Shown: positions 9,126 through 19,317, counted from the first letter of the stretch. The stretch: 64,000 bases of DNA from Paenibacillus whitsoniae (GCF_003955665.1 NZ_RXHU01000014.1:62001-126000); one strand, 5' to 3'. Notes: generated by a model from the sequence alone, not told the origin. Made by a program: numbers and translations.

Positions 9126-9554
9126 ATGCAGACAATCGAACAAGAGCAATATGTTGAATTAGGCATTGGCCATGAGACTTATGCCATTCGAATTCAAGCT
9201 ATCCACGAGATCATTAAAATGCAGGAAGTTACACAAATTCCGAATGCCATGGCGTATTTAAAAGGAGTCATTAATCTACGCGGTAAGATTATTCCTGTTA
9301 TCTCATTAAGAAATTTGTTTGGCTTGATGGAAGAGGAATATACAAAGTTCACCCGGATTGTTGTCGTTAACCATGCTGCGGAAACGGTTGGCATTATTGT
9401 AGACCGGGTTAATAAAGTAACGAATCTCTCTGACATTCAACCGCCACCGGATTGTGTTGGGGGCATTAGCGGTAATTATTTCGCGGGCATTGGGATAACA
9501 AGTCATGGATTGGTTGGTATTTTAAAGCTTGAAGAAGTTTTGCTTTCTAATTAA
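9126..9554 (+). CDS. cheW: Chemotaxis coupling protein CheW
   Basis: 142 residues forming one CheW domain that links chemoreceptors to CheA. Typical text: INLRGKIIPVISLRNLFGL and VGIIVDRVNKVTNL. ATG 9126 is chosen because AAAGGAG sits about ten bases upstream. The 295 bases before it hold no gene. It is first of a compact cheW-cheA-mcp operon separate from any flagellar locus, so the array may control something other than, or in addition to, swimming. Confidence 0.93.
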   Translation: MQTIEQEQYVELGIGHETYAIRIQAIHEIIKMQEVTQIPNAMAYLKGVINLRGKIIPVISLRNLFGLMEEEYTKFTRIVVVNHAAETVGIIVDRVNKVTNLSDIQPPPDCVGGISGNYFAGIGITSHGLVGILKLEEVLLSN

Positions 9555-9570
9555 TTAGGAGTTGACATCC

Positions 9571-11586
9571 ATGTCTTTATCTGAATACAAACAAGTTTTT
9601 CTAGAAGAATTGGAAGAACAGTTAGAGCTAATCGATGAATGCATATTGAAATTGGAACAAGACGGGAGAACGGATCTTGTTATACAAAACCTTTTCCGAG
9701 CTGCTCATACCCTAAAAGGATCTTCGGCGACGATGGGGTTCGAATCGATGAAGGAACTGACTCATGAGATGGAGCATCTCTTGGATCTTGTGCGTCATGA
9801 TCGAATGGAAGTTTCGATTGGTCTTATTAATCTGTTGTTTAAATCCTTGGACTTACTCAAAGTGCTGAAAAATGAAATCGAAGGCACCGATCAGACGGTA
9901 TCTAATATACTGCCTTTGCTGGCTGAGCTTCAAGCCTTTGCTTCAGAGAAAACCAACAAACACGTGGCTCCGGATATAAAAAAATCGCGACATGCGCTGA
10001 GCATTTTTGTGAAAACTAAAATTGGGGAGGCACAAGAGAAAGGAGCTATTGTCTGCTGGGTACATGTAACCATATCCAAAGATAGCATAATTAAAGGTGC
10101 GCGAGCTCATGTCGTATTCAAAAACTTAAATGATTGGGGCGAGGTTTTATTTACGGACCCATCCCCAGACAGCATCGAAGAGGGAAATGACAACGCTTTA
10201 GAGATCAGCTATGTGTTCGCAGGCAACAAAACAGCAGATGAAATAAAAAGCTATGTTGCTTCAATGATAGAAGTTGTCGGAGTTGAAGTTGATCTATTTT
10301 CAAGTGAATCTTCATCGTCTGAAGATGCTGCCCCTGAACCTGCTATTGCAGTTGAACAATCACCAGAAAATAGCTTCGAAACACGCAGCAATAAAAATCA
10401 GACGATAAGAGTGAGTGTAGAACGTTTAGAAGATTTAATGAATCTTGTAGGCGAGTTAGTTATTGATCAGACCCGTATCAGTCAAGTGGAACAGAACTTA
10501 CTAAGGCAGAGCGAGTCGTTCAACGAATCTATGGAAGAGCTCGGTCAGATATCGGATCATCTGTCGCGAGTGATTAGTGAATTGCAGGGCAGTGTCATGA
10601 AGGCAAGAATGCTGCCTATCGAACAATTATTTAATCGGTTTCCGAGAATGGTGCGAGACCTTGCTCTCACACTAAATAAAGATGTGGAATTGGTCATTGA
10701 AGGCAAAGATACGGAGCTGGATCGTACCTTAATTGAAGAGATTGCGGACCCATTAATACATCTTATCCGTAATGCACTTGATCATGGGATTGAGGCCGCC
10801 GAGGATCGTATAATGAAGGGAAAGAGTCCTAAAGGTACTATTACAATTCGCGCAGCCCATGAAGATAACCAAGTTATTATCTATGTGGAAGACGATGGTT
10901 CGGGAATTGATGCGTCGAAAATTTTAAAATCAGCTATCCAGAAAGGACTTATCTTAGAAGCGGAAGCTGGAACGTATTCGGACAAAGAAGCCATCCACCT
11001 TATTTTCCATTCGGGTTTCTCAACGGCTTCTAGTGTAAGTGACGTCTCAGGACGCGGAGTAGGCATGGATATTGTAAAGAGCCATATTGAAAAATTAAAT
11101 GGACTCATTGATATCCATACAGAGGTAGGGAAAGGCACGCAATTCAAAATTCGGCTTCCGCTCACGTTAGCCATTATTACAGGGCTGCTTGTTAAATTAA
11201 ACGAACAAACTTTTATCATCCCAATGAGCAATATCGCCGAAATCATTAGAGTAACCCCACATGAGATTCAGTCATTGCGTGGAGAGTCTGTCATTTTACT
11301 AAGAAAACAAATTATACCCATCGTAAGTTTACATGACCAATTTCGTATCGAGAAGAAATCCAATAACAAAAATTATACGCAATTAGTCATCGTTGGCACT
11401 GCCGAAAAGCGTATCGCACTTGCTGTGGACGATCTTTTGGGAAACCAAGAGGTTGTCATCAAAACATTAGGTTCGTATATTGGCAAAGTCGATTGCATAT
11501 CTGGAGCAACTATTCTAGGGGATGGACGAGTCGCATTAATTCTAGAAATATCTGCTGTTATTCGTCAAAACCAACTAACAACATGA
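9571..11586 (+). CDS. cheA: Chemotaxis histidine kinase CheA
   Basis: 671 residues. Domains in order: HPt with phospho-accepting His46 in [10 protein letters not shown]; a P2-like CheY-binding region around 145-245; a dimerisation helix pair; HATPase with [20 protein letters not shown] and [11 protein letters not shown]; and a C-terminal CheW-like regulatory domain. It phosphorylates CheY/CheB in response to receptors. ATG 9571 has TTAGGAG eight bases upstream. The gene starts 16 bp after cheW and ends just before the receptor gene. No cheY, cheB or cheR lies in the window. Confidence 0.95.
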   Translation: MSLSEYKQVFLEELEEQLELIDECILKLEQDGRTDLVIQNLFRAAHTLKGSSATMGFESMKELTHEMEHLLDLVRHDRMEVSIGLINLLFKSLDLLKVLKNEIEGTDQTVSNILPLLAELQAFASEKTNKHVAPDIKKSRHALSIFVKTKIGEAQEKGAIVCWVHVTISKDSIIKGARAHVVFKNLNDWGEVLFTDPSPDSIEEGNDNALEISYVFAGNKTADEIKSYVASMIEVVGVEVDLFSSESSSSEDAAPEPAIAVEQSPENSFETRSNKNQTIRVSVERLEDLMNLVGELVIDQTRISQVEQNLLRQSESFNESMEELGQISDHLSRVISELQGSVMKARMLPIEQLFNRFPRMVRDLALTLNKDVELVIEGKDTELDRTLIEEIADPLIHLIRNALDHGIEAAEDRIMKGKSPKGTITIRAAHEDNQVIIYVEDDGSGIDASKILKSAIQKGLILEAEAGTYSDKEAIHLIFHSGFSTASSVSDVSGRGVGMDIVKSHIEKLNGLIDIHTEVGKGTQFKIRLPLTLAIITGLLVKLNEQTFIIPMSNIAEIIRVTPHEIQSLRGESVILLRKQIIPIVSLHDQFRIEKKSNNKNYTQLVIVGTAEKRIALAVDDLLGNQEVVIKTLGSYIGKVDCISGATILGDGRVALILEISAVIRQNQLTT

Positions 11587-11596
11587 GGTGAACATT

Positions 11597-13183
11597 ATGA
11601 AATGGTACTTGAATTTGAAAACTTCTGTTAAATTAATCTCATCATTTTTAATTGTTTCTTTGATAATGGCTTTTGTAGGAATTTACGCACTTTTGAATCT
11701 GCAAACGATGAACCAAATCGCGCAAAACTTGTATTACAATAATTTAATGCCTGTCAAAGACTTGTCTGCGGCTCAAATTGATTATGAAAAATCAAAAATC
11801 CGGCTTCGCGACATTAGTCTAACGCAATCTAAGGAAAAGATGGATTCATATAACAAAGAAATTAATGATCTTAGAAAAGATGTTATCAGTCAAATAGATA
11901 CATACCGAAATACAAAGCTTACAAAACCGGAAATTGAGTTACTGAAAGTCTTAGATGATGCAACATCCGAATATTTCAAACAATTTGATACAGCCCTAAA
12001 ACTTGCTTATCTCGATGATCCAAGTGAATTCACTGCATATAAAGATGGTCCGCTAAACGTGGCTGAATCTAAATTTAGAGATGCTCTGGTGAATCTAGTT
12101 AACTTAAATATTAAGATTGCTGATGAAACAAATGATAGTGCAGAAACTGTTTATGCTTCTACTCGCACAACGACCATCGTCATTATTGTAGTGGCGGTTA
12201 TACTTAGCCTTATATTTGGTATTGTCATTTCTCAAATCATTGTAAAGCCACTTAGGAAGATAGTCGCTATTGTTGGGCTTGTTGCAGAGGGAGATCTACG
12301 TCAGAAATCAGATATAGTTACAAAAGATGAAATTGGTCAACTTTCCACTTCTATTAATCATATGGTAAGTAGCCTGCAAAGTCTGATAGGAGGCATCGTT
12401 CAATCTTCACAAAGTGTTGCGGCTGCATCTGAGCAAATCTCTGCAAGCACAGAGGAAATAGCAAGTGGCAGTACGACTCAATCAAGAGATGCACGAATTA
12501 TAACGGAATTATTCCAAGAGTTGTCCGATGCAATCAATACTGTAGCTGTAAGTGCAGAGGGGGCCGCAGAATTGTCAACACAAGCGGTTAACACAGCAAC
12601 GGCAGGAAGTAGGGTCTTAGAAGCGTCAATAGAAGGAATGGAAGTTGTAAATAAGAAAGTCACGCTGCTGGAAAGCGATTCCGAGAAAATTGGAGAGATT
12701 ATTGAAGTGATTGATGATATAGCTCAACAAACGAATCTGCTTGCCTTAAATGCTGCTATTGAAGCCGCAAGAGCAGGAGAGCAAGGAAGAGGTTTCGCCG
12801 TGGTTGCGGATGAAGTTAGAAAACTTGCTGAGCGAAGCGGAGAAGCAACAAAACAAATTACTTCGATTATTAAAACGATGCAGGAAAATACCAAGGCAAG
12901 TGTCCAAGCCGTGCTGGATAGCGTCGCCCAAACACAACAAACAGGTGCGGCTTTCCGAGAAATTGTCGAGAAAGTGAATGAGACTTCCAATATGGTAAAT
13001 GAGATCGCTGCTGCTAGTGAAGAGCAAGCCGCACAATCTACGGAAGTCATTAATTCCGCGCAATCAATTGCCGCAGCAAGCGAAGAAGCCGCTGCCGCTG
13101 CTGAAGAGACGGCCGCAACAAGTCAATCTCTGGCTGAGCAAGCAGATCTCTTGAACAGCTCTATATCACAGTTTAAAATTTAG
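11597..13183 (+). CDS. Methyl-accepting chemotaxis protein
   Basis: 528 residues: membrane segment at about 12-33, an extracellular four-helix-bundle sensor of roughly 150 residues, a second membrane segment near 190-212, HAMP, then the signalling domain whose hairpin tip reads [24 protein letters not shown] (split here as [11 protein letters not shown] and [12 protein letters not shown]). Ala/Glu/Gln-rich helices flank the tip and contain likely methylation sites. AGGTGA precedes ATG 11597. As the only receptor in the operon it probably feeds the adjacent CheW/CheA. Its ligand cannot be told from sequence. Confidence 0.93.
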   Translation: MKWYLNLKTSVKLISSFLIVSLIMAFVGIYALLNLQTMNQIAQNLYYNNLMPVKDLSAAQIDYEKSKIRLRDISLTQSKEKMDSYNKEINDLRKDVISQIDTYRNTKLTKPEIELLKVLDDATSEYFKQFDTALKLAYLDDPSEFTAYKDGPLNVAESKFRDALVNLVNLNIKIADETNDSAETVYASTRTTTIVIIVVAVILSLIFGIVISQIIVKPLRKIVAIVGLVAEGDLRQKSDIVTKDEIGQLSTSINHMVSSLQSLIGGIVQSSQSVAAASEQISASTEEIASGSTTQSRDARIITELFQELSDAINTVAVSAEGAAELSTQAVNTATAGSRVLEASIEGMEVVNKKVTLLESDSEKIGEIIEVIDDIAQQTNLLALNAAIEAARAGEQGRGFAVVADEVRKLAERSGEATKQITSIIKTMQENTKASVQAVLDSVAQTQQTGAAFREIVEKVNETSNMVNEIAAASEEQAAQSTEVINSAQSIAAASEEAAAAAEETAATSQSLAEQADLLNSSISQFKI

Positions 13184-13206
13184 TTCGGTACAGTTATGCA
13201 AAATTT

Positions 13207-13237
13207 GACCCGCAGCTCGTTGCTGTGGGTCGTTTTT
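13207..13237 (+). terminator. Terminator of the cheW-cheA-mcp operon
   Basis: ACCCGCAGC pairs with GCTGTGGGT, followed by CGTTTTTA. Confidence 0.8.
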
Positions 13238-13399
13238 ATATTTAAACTGCATTATTTAATTGAAAAGGACATATGTCCGTTTATCAGTTATTTGTTACAA
13301 TACATTCATGAGGTGGAATACAGTCCTTGGCTAGCCAAGTTAGCCTTAAAAGCCGCCAAGTTGTCAAGATTTTTAACGTAATAGGAGGAGGAAGCGAAG

Positions 13400-14212
13400 A
13401 TGAGCCATCCCTACCGACCCTTGCATGCTCCCCAATTGCAGCCGCAGTTGCATATCCACTCGCACAACTTCCGGGAGTTTGCGCCGAGCCGTCGCCTGGC
13501 GTCGCATGTAGCTGCCTATTGGACGGTGGATTTCCTTCCGGTGCCGGGAAATCCGGGACATCGAGTCATCCCCGATGGCTGTGTCGATATTATAGTGGAC
13601 TTGTTTGCTTCATCAAGCAGGCAGGCCGCTTCTGTAGTAGGATTAACGACGCAAGTCGAAGTTTTGCAATTTGCAAAAGCTCGCTCAGTATGGGGCATCC
13701 GGCTGTATTCGGAGTCGGCCCGCACGATCCTGAAGTCTCCAATATCGACATTAACGGCAAATCGTGTGTTTTTGGAGGATCTCTGGGGACAAGAGGCTCT
13801 CGATTGGGTCGAAAAGCTGCTGACTGCCCAATCGTTACCAGACAGGATCGAGGTCGTCGAGCAGCAATTGGGCCAAATACTGGCTGCGACCGAGGCGCCT
13901 GCCCCCAATCTGGTCTACCAGAGCATGCAATATATCTACGAGGTCAAAGGTAATCTTTCCGTAACGGATTTGGCGGATAAAGTGAACTTCAGCGAGAGGC
14001 ATCTGCGAAGGGCCTTTGAACTGGAGCTTGGCCTCAGCCCGAAGGAGATGCTCGGCATCGTCCGCTTTCAAAGCGTGCTGGAGGAATTGTACAGCGGAGA
14101 CTATTTCAGCTTGACTGATTTGGCGCTTCAACACGGGTACTACGATCAGTCGCACTTCGCTAACGTTTTTAAGCGATATTACGGACTTCCACTCAAACGG
14201 CTGACCAAGTAG
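13400..14212 (+). CDS. AraC-family transcriptional regulator
   Basis: 270 residues: an N-terminal cupin-like domain of the DUF6597 kind (motif PDGCVDIIVDL) and a C-terminal double helix-turn-helix (NLSVTDLADKVNFSERHLRRAF, then LTDLALQHGYYDQSHFANVFKRYYG). AGGAGGAGG lies upstream of ATG 13400. The following gene, a small VOC protein 92 bp downstream, is the natural target. Codon use is more GC-rich than the chemotaxis genes, suggesting a different origin for this block. Confidence 0.9.
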   Translation: MSHPYRPLHAPQLQPQLHIHSHNFREFAPSRRLASHVAAYWTVDFLPVPGNPGHRVIPDGCVDIIVDLFASSSRQAASVVGLTTQVEVLQFAKARSVWGIRLYSESARTILKSPISTLTANRVFLEDLWGQEALDWVEKLLTAQSLPDRIEVVEQQLGQILAATEAPAPNLVYQSMQYIYEVKGNLSVTDLADKVNFSERHLRRAFELELGLSPKEMLGIVRFQSVLEELYSGDYFSLTDLALQHGYYDQSHFANVFKRYYGLPLKRLTK

Positions 14213-14304
14213 GAGTGAGGAAGTCCGTTTTTTACTATTTTGCAATGAGGGACAATTACTATAATAAGAGTGAAAATCAAGCAAGGCGAGAGGAGTTGCA
14301 AAGT

Positions 14305-14682
14305 ATGGCGGTAAAGTTGAAACGAGTCGCGATTTACGTAGAAGAGATGAAGAGGGCGTTGGATTTTTATCGAGTGCTAGGGTTGGCTATTCCGGGCGGC
14401 GCCGACGAAGCGCATCACGTAGACGTGGAGCAAGAAGGAATTGTACTTGCATTCGATAGGGTGGAATCGGTAAAGCGTGTTTTTGAAGGTTGGGAAGATC
14501 CTGTCGGCTACCGGACCGAGCTCGCCTTTCAGTTTTCCAGCAACGAAGCGCTGGACGATGTGTACCGTCAGTTGACGACGCTTGGGTATGACGGCTTCCT
14601 CGAGCCGCAAGATACACCGTGGGGAGAGCGATATGCGATCATAAAGGACCCCGATAACAATTTAATCAGTCTCGTAGCTTAG
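14305..14682 (+). CDS. VOC (glyoxalase/bleomycin resistance) family protein
   Basis: 125 residues, one VOC domain with paired beta-alpha-beta-beta-beta modules: VAIYVEEMKRALDFYRVLGL at the start and WGERYAIIKDPDNNLISLV at the end. Members bind a metal and act as glyoxalases, dioxygenases or drug-binding proteins; no specific reaction is implied. ATG 14305 follows GAGGAG. The frame is open from 14215, but that would add a non-conserved tail. Confidence 0.88.
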   Translation: MAVKLKRVAIYVEEMKRALDFYRVLGLAIPGGADEAHHVDVEQEGIVLAFDRVESVKRVFEGWEDPVGYRTELAFQFSSNEALDDVYRQLTTLGYDGFLEPQDTPWGERYAIIKDPDNNLISLVA

Positions 14683-15220
14683 CGAAGAGAAGGAATACGC
14701 CATTAAACAACAAGCAGATGGGAAGCACTGTCGCCAGTGTATTTTCGCCTGCTTGTTGCTTACAGAGGAATAAATGAATATTATCCGATTTCTTTAGAAC
14801 AAATGGTGTCTTAAGAAACCGGAGCAAAAGCTAAAGGCGAACACTAGTTGAATCAATAAGTTTTAATTGTCATGGGTTTGGTGGAGGCTTCTTGAATCAG
14901 ACACATCGGCGGTCACATCTTGCAATAGATAACTTAGAGCAAAATTTTGATATTGTGGGTTTAGGGGTTTAAGATAGCAAAGTTTTGTTACGCAACCGGG
15001 GAACGTTAGTACAGAAACTAAAATAAGCGAAGGGCAGGATAGCGGGGTCCACCTATCCATAATGTGGTATTATCTAGATATCAGCGAAAGTTGCTTCTAA
15101 TAGCCTCTATTCGTCGTTTTGGATATTTTTAAATAACTGACTGCATTTGTCAGTGATTTAGGGTTATACTCAAAACGAGTTTGGAATAGTTTGGGTACAC
15201 TTGGAAAGAAGGATTAGTTG
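14683..15220. other. Long intergenic region with a nested stem-loop
   Basis: 538 bases. CAACAAGCAG (14708-14717) pairs with CTGCTTGTTG (14749-14758) around an inner CACTG/CAGTG hairpin, a probable terminator for the VOC gene though without a clear T-run. The rest has only a weak 65-codon minus-strand frame (15060-14863) that I do not accept. Near 15137-15160 an imperfect CTGAC...GTCAG repeat precedes the WYL regulator and could be its operator. Confidence 0.5.
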
Positions 15221-16219
15221 ATGACGAAATCGGACAATATGTTATCGATTCTCTGGATGCTGCGCTCAGGCAAGCGGATGACCGCTAAACAGTTGGCAGA
15301 AGAGCTCGAAATCCATGTGCGGACCGTCTATCGCTGTATCGATTCTCTGTGCGCCAGCGGGGTTCCAATCATTGCGGATTCGGGCCCAAACGGCGGCTAT
15401 AGCATTCTAAGCCGGTTTACCGATTCCCCGCTCTTCTTCGATATCAAGGAGCAGAAGGCGTTGATCCATGCCTCGATATTAGCTAAGGAGTCTGGGTACC
15501 CCTACTCAGATGATTTAACCCGAGCGATGGACAAGATGATGCGTTACGCGAACGAGAAGCAGCTGGATCATCTTAAGAGTCATAGTACTGCCTTATCAGT
15601 CATTTATCCACGAACGGACGGAGTGCTTCAACTCTATCTGCAAATGCTGGAGGAGGCGGCAGGACAGGGTAGGACGGTAGAAATGCAATATGACACAGGC
15701 AAGGGTAACAACCGCCTTCCGCGACTGTTCGACCCTTATGGTATCGTCTATTGGAAAGGGAACTGGTATACGGTAGGGTATTGCGGTTATCGGGAGGAGC
15801 TGCGGAATTTTCGAGTGGACCGTATTCGCTCATTGCGGGAGACAGAGGGACGTTTCGAGCGTCCGGCGGGTTTCTCGGCTAAGGATCATCTACTCGATCA
15901 TCTGCTTCCCAAGCCAACCGGACCAGCACAATTCGAGACTGTGCGGATTAAGGGGAAAGAGCAGGTTCTTAACGAGTTGTGCCAACACTGGTTGTTCGGC
16001 CACGCACTCGTGGAGCGTATGCCCGAAGAGGCCGTGTTCCAGTTAGAACATACGATGTTGCAGACGTATGTACCTTATTTTTTGATGGCGTACAGTACAG
16101 CCTTGCAGATTGAGTCGGAGCTGCTTATCGGGAAGATGGTGGAGGCAAACGCTCGAATGCTTGCGCATTACGAAGCCATGTTGGCAAATCCCACAAGAAG
16201 AGAGGAAGATGAACGATGA
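15221..16219 (+). CDS. YafY-family HTH/WYL-domain regulator
   Basis: 332 residues: an N-terminal winged helix (MTAKQLAEELEIHVRTVYRC, GVPIIADSGPNGGY) and a WYL domain (LFDPYGIVYWKGNWYTVGYC, FRVDRIRSLRETEGRF). WYL domains sense ligands such as nucleotides or nucleic acid in other regulators; the ligand here is unknown. ATG 15221 has AGAAGGA about ten bases upstream. Its last four bases overlap the start of the ABM gene (ATGA), so the two are translated together and are probably co-regulated. Confidence 0.9.
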   Translation: MTKSDNMLSILWMLRSGKRMTAKQLAEELEIHVRTVYRCIDSLCASGVPIIADSGPNGGYSILSRFTDSPLFFDIKEQKALIHASILAKESGYPYSDDLTRAMDKMMRYANEKQLDHLKSHSTALSVIYPRTDGVLQLYLQMLEEAAGQGRTVEMQYDTGKGNNRLPRLFDPYGIVYWKGNWYTVGYCGYREELRNFRVDRIRSLRETEGRFERPAGFSAKDHLLDHLLPKPTGPAQFETVRIKGKEQVLNELCQHWLFGHALVERMPEEAVFQLEHTMLQTYVPYFLMAYSTALQIESELLIGKMVEANARMLAHYEAMLANPTRREEDER

Positions 16220-16518
16220 GCAAGTTCGCCATGTTCGGAAAATTAACGGCCCACGAGGGGAAACGGGAAGAGCTCGCGGAGATGATGCTGGCATCCAGCG
16301 CGACATTGAACGATATGGAGGGCTGCATCTATTATATCCTGCATGCGGCTGAAGACGATCCTAACGATCTTTGGATCACGGAGCTATGGGAGAGCCAGGA
16401 GTTTCATGCCGCGTCTTTGCAAAACGAGAAGGTATTGGAGCTAATCGGGCGTTGCCGGCATTTAATCGCAGGGGGCAGTGCCGTAAAGGTTCGGCCGCTC
16501 GGAGGAAAAGGATTTTAA
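16216..16518 (+). CDS. Antibiotic biosynthesis monooxygenase (ABM) domain protein
   Basis: 100 residues, one dimeric ferredoxin-like ABM domain: FGKLTAHEGKREELAEMML, EGCIYYILHAAEDDPNDLW, ELWESQEFHAASLQNEKV. Related proteins include quinol monooxygenases and heme-degrading enzymes; here only the fold is clear. It overlaps the WYL regulator by four bases. Confidence 0.88.
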   Translation: MSKFAMFGKLTAHEGKREELAEMMLASSATLNDMEGCIYYILHAAEDDPNDLWITELWESQEFHAASLQNEKVLELIGRCRHLIAGGSAVKVRPLGGKGF

Positions 16519-16562
16519 TTAAATCGATGAGTGGTGCTATACCTGATTCAGGAGGAATGAGG

Positions 16563-16769
16563 ATGGACTGGAATTACTATGATACGTTCATTACCGTTGC
16601 TGCGGATTGCCCCTCAGAGACCGGAATAAAGCCCCTGTGCAAGAAAAACGGGAAAACAAAGCCGGGTATCGAATTTGAGTTACTCGCGAATAATCCGTAT
16701 GGCTATACGCAGGAGGAGCTCCTGTACATCGTACAACGTTCTAAGGAGGATTATTATGCTATTTCGTGA
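16563..16769 (+). pseudogene. DUF6157-like protein, truncated at its C-terminus
   Basis: 68 residues starting MDWNYYDTFITVAADCP with the family-like EFELLANNPYGYTQEELL, then an abrupt change to IVQRSKEDYYAIS. As I remember the family it is about twice as long. AGGAGG at 16550-16555 fits ATG 16563. The break coincides with the start of the AT-richer aldo/keto reductase gene, whose ribosome site lies inside this frame, so the junction looks like a recombination point. Confidence 0.6.
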
Positions 16770-17613
16770 ACTGGGCAAAACGGGGATACGTATACCTGTT
16801 ATAGGCCAAGGTACCTGGAAATTTGGTGAGGATAAAGGTCGGGAGCAAGAAGAAATTGAAGCCTTACGTTTTGGAATAGCAAATGGACTAAAGTTAATTG
16901 ATACTGCTGAAGAATATGCAAATGGCGGAGCAGAAAAAGTTGTAGGTAAGGCAATACAAGGCATAAGAAAAGAAGTCTTCCTTGTGACAAAGGTTTCTGC
17001 TAGGAATTGTTCTTACAAAGGTGTTCTAAACTCTGCTGAGGCAAGTCTGGATCGTTTAAAGACAGGTCATATTGATTTGTATTTACAGCACTGGCCGAGT
17101 GATCAGTACGATCTTTCGGAAACAATGGGGGCAATGGTTGAACTAGTGAACAAGGGGTTGGTTAAATATGTTGGGGTGAGCAATTTCTCAATCCATCTAA
17201 TGGAACGGGCACAATTCCATTTAGGTAAAGTACCATTGGTTTGTAATCAAGTTGGATACCATTTGAATGATAGAAGTATTGAGAGTGACGTTTTGCCCTT
17301 TGCTAAGGAGAATGGGCTTACGATTATGGGATATTCACCATTTGGGTATGCACCAGGTGTATTTGGTATGAAGGGTTTCCCTAGGGTCGGATCACAGGAA
17401 AGAAATGTATTAGAATCAATAGGGGTAAAATATAATAAAACAGCCCATCAAGTGGCTTTAAATTGGGTGTTAAGGCAGGAAGGATTAGTTTCTATTCCCA
17501 AAGCATCGAATAAGGAACACATTATAGATAATCTAAATGCATTGAACTGGGAGCTAGAAAAAGAAGATCTTGAACAGATAGAGTTTAACTTCCCATTCAG
17601 CGGTATAAGTTAA
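16756..17613 (+). CDS. Aldo/keto reductase
   Basis: 285 residues, a TIM-barrel NADPH-dependent reductase. The catalytic tetrad is visible: Asp and Tyr in IDTAEEYANG, Lys in LVTKVS, His in YLQHWPS. Cofactor-side text SIPKASNKEHIIDNLNAL is also present. AAGGAGG stands five bases before ATG 16756. Base composition is lower in GC than the preceding AraC/WYL block. Physiological substrate unknown. Confidence 0.92.
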   Translation: MLFRELGKTGIRIPVIGQGTWKFGEDKGREQEEIEALRFGIANGLKLIDTAEEYANGGAEKVVGKAIQGIRKEVFLVTKVSARNCSYKGVLNSAEASLDRLKTGHIDLYLQHWPSDQYDLSETMGAMVELVNKGLVKYVGVSNFSIHLMERAQFHLGKVPLVCNQVGYHLNDRSIESDVLPFAKENGLTIMGYSPFGYAPGVFGMKGFPRVGSQERNVLESIGVKYNKTAHQVALNWVLRQEGLVSIPKASNKEHIIDNLNALNWELEKEDLEQIEFNFPFSGIS

Positions 17614-17712
17614 GCTAAAATAAACATTCCTGTATAGTCTAAGAAATGGGCTTTGTCAAAAAAGGAGCGCCTCGGTATGATAGGTTTGTCGACGGGTAAA
17701 TACCCACACCAT

Positions 17713-17930
17713 TTGCTGATGGGATGCGCACAAGCGTTGCTCTATCCCACATTGACGACCTACTTGTCCTTTGTACTCCCGCAGCCGAGCTGGAATCTGC
17801 TGATCGGTCTCTTTATGGCGACGGCTGATCTCGGGGTTTCCCTGGGGCGGAGTCATGATGGGACCGCTTGCAGACCTTACCTCGTACTCCTGAGCTTTCT
17901 TGCTTTACTGCTTGACGAGTTATCGTTCAG
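17713..17930 (+). pseudogene. Fragment of an MFS transporter with a frameshift
   Basis: LLMGCAQALLYPTLTTYLSF and ATADLGVSLG closely repeat the remnant at 523-1104. After GVSLG the frame is broken by one extra G (CTGGGGCGG); shifting back restores GGVMMGPLADLTSYS and then a stop. Nothing else of the transporter remains, so it is a decayed duplicate or the relic of a sister gene. Confidence 0.8.
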
Positions 17931-17976
17931 GGAACGCCAACGGAATTATGGCATATATCTCCCAATTATACTTACT

Positions 17977-18017
17977 AGAAAAACAGGTTCCTCCCATAAG
18001 GAAGAACCTGTTTTTCT
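17977..18017 (-). terminator. Terminator at the end of bdbC
   Basis: AGAAAAACAGGTTC pairs with GAACCTGTTTTTCT across a ten-base loop. It overlaps the bdbC stop codon and works on the minus strand, possibly both ways. Confidence 0.85.
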
Positions 18018-18435
18018 ACGCTTGTGTGCTTTCTCGTACAAACAACAGAATCGTTATAAGAGCAAACGCGACGAGAGCCAGGAAGGGGATCGTAATAAAG
18101 CCGAGCCAATTGATATACTGGCCACTGCAAGGAACGCCAACCGTGCATGGCAGTACTTTCGCCATGCCAGGCACTTTCTGTTCCAGGTAGTGAAAGAGGG
18201 AGAAGCCCATCCCGACGATACTTAATATGCGTGCATATGGGATGATTCCTTTGTCATTTTTGTAAGCGGCAAGACCTAGAAGGGCAGCGAGCGGATACAT
18301 GCAGATGCGTTGAAACCAGCAGAGCTTGCAAGGCTCAAACAGCATGACTTCGCTAAAGAACAAGCTGCCACATAGCGCAATGACTGCAAGGATCCAGGCA
18401 AGATATAAGCGGTAGGACTTCAATAGCTCCTTCAT
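18016..18435 (-). CDS. bdbC: Disulfide bond formation protein BdbC (DsbB family)
   Basis: 139 residues, four membrane segments, and the two redox pairs of the family: C36-KL-C39 in EPCKLCWFQRICMYPL and C97/C103 in LPCTVGVPCSGQ. It reoxidises the thiol oxidase BdbD and passes electrons to quinone. It overlaps the upstream bdbD gene by four bases, so the two form one unit driven by the operator-promoter at 19252-19297. Confidence 0.93.
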   Translation of the reverse strand: MKELLKSYRLYLAWILAVIALCGSLFFSEVMLFEPCKLCWFQRICMYPLAALLGLAAYKNDKGIIPYARILSIVGMGFSLFHYLEQKVPGMAKVLPCTVGVPCSGQYINWLGFITIPFLALVAFALITILLFVRESTQA

Positions 18436-19181
18436 TTTGCTGATTCACCTTGCGCTTTCCCGATCGCTTCTTTGATGGCGTTATAATTAAACGTATCCTG
18501 TGTCGCAACAGCTCGTCCGTTGATGTACACGGTTGGCGTACTGTTCACACCAAGCTTGGCGGCAATCGCTTCGTCACTTTTCACATCTTGCGCATAGGTT
18601 TGTTGATCAATGTCCCTTTTCAGCTTATCCCAATCCAGCTTTAAATTGGCGTCTTTCGCAATTTGAACTAGAGTATCCACCGTCGCCCAGTTTGTCTGCT
18701 CGTCCCCTTGCTTGGCATAAACCGCCTCATAAAACTTCCAAAACGCCTCCGGATTTTGACGATAAACGGCTTCGCCTGCCAAAGCAGCTGTTCTGGAGTC
18801 GCCATTTGGACTAATAATCGGGAAATTGATAAAATGCAGCTGCACGATTCCGCTATCGATAAAGTCCTTCTTTAATTTCGGCAGGATCGTTTTGTCGAAT
18901 TGCATGCACGCAGGGCATTTAAAATCGGCAAATTCGACGATCTTAACTGGAGCATCTTTACTCCCTAGTGCAGGTTGCTGCTCATACTGAAATTCTGTCG
19001 AATCCACGAGCTGATTGGACTTAGAAGATGGGGAAGCGATACTGTAGACAATTAATGAAATAAACGCAAGTACAATAATGGCTAGCGACCAACCCATCAA
19101 GCGTTGGATGCGTTTCTTTTTCTCGGCTCCTTGTTGCAGCTGTCGCTTGTACGAATTTCTTTCAACTTTTGCGTTGCTCAT
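18432..19181 (-). CDS. bdbD: Membrane-anchored thiol-disulfide oxidoreductase BdbD (DsbA family)
   Basis: 249 residues: basic N-terminus, membrane anchor at about 30-48, then a thioredoxin/DsbA domain with active site C89-PA-C92 and cis-proline loop NSTPTVYING. It introduces disulfides in exported proteins. The start at 19181 is chosen for AGGAGG about seven bases upstream; the open frame continues to 19280 but crosses the promoter. Neighbours suggest it serves the maturation of exported copper or heme proteins. Confidence 0.92.
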   Translation of the reverse strand: MSNAKVERNSYKRQLQQGAEKKKRIQRLMGWSLAIIVLAFISLIVYSIASPSSKSNQLVDSTEFQYEQQPALGSKDAPVKIVEFADFKCPACMQFDKTILPKLKKDFIDSGIVQLHFINFPIISPNGDSRTAALAGEAVYRQNPEAFWKFYEAVYAKQGDEQTNWATVDTLVQIAKDANLKLDWDKLKRDIDQQTYAQDVKSDEAIAAKLGVNSTPTVYINGRAVATQDTFNYNAIKEAIGKAQGESAK

Positions 19182-19251
19182 AAAATCCTCCTGATCACAA
19201 ATCAAAATCGAGTAACAAACACTACGATATGTAGTTTTAATGGCGACGATA

Positions 19252-19297
19252 ATGATAGTCCATTTTTCTTGTAAGTTCAATGGCTAACTAGAGCTAT
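19252..19297 (-). promoter_or_regulatory. Shared 18-bp operator and promoter, site I (bdbD-bdbC)
   Basis: Minus strand ATAGCTCTAGTTAGCCAT at 19297-19280, then 22 bases, then TATCAT (19257-19252). Confidence 0.6.
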
Positions 19298-19317
19298 TTC
19301 TGACTTTCCCTGCACAG

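Noticed and set aside
14863-15060. A 65-codon minus-strand frame in the gap before the WYL regulator
   Set aside because: No ribosome site, no recognisable domain, odd composition.
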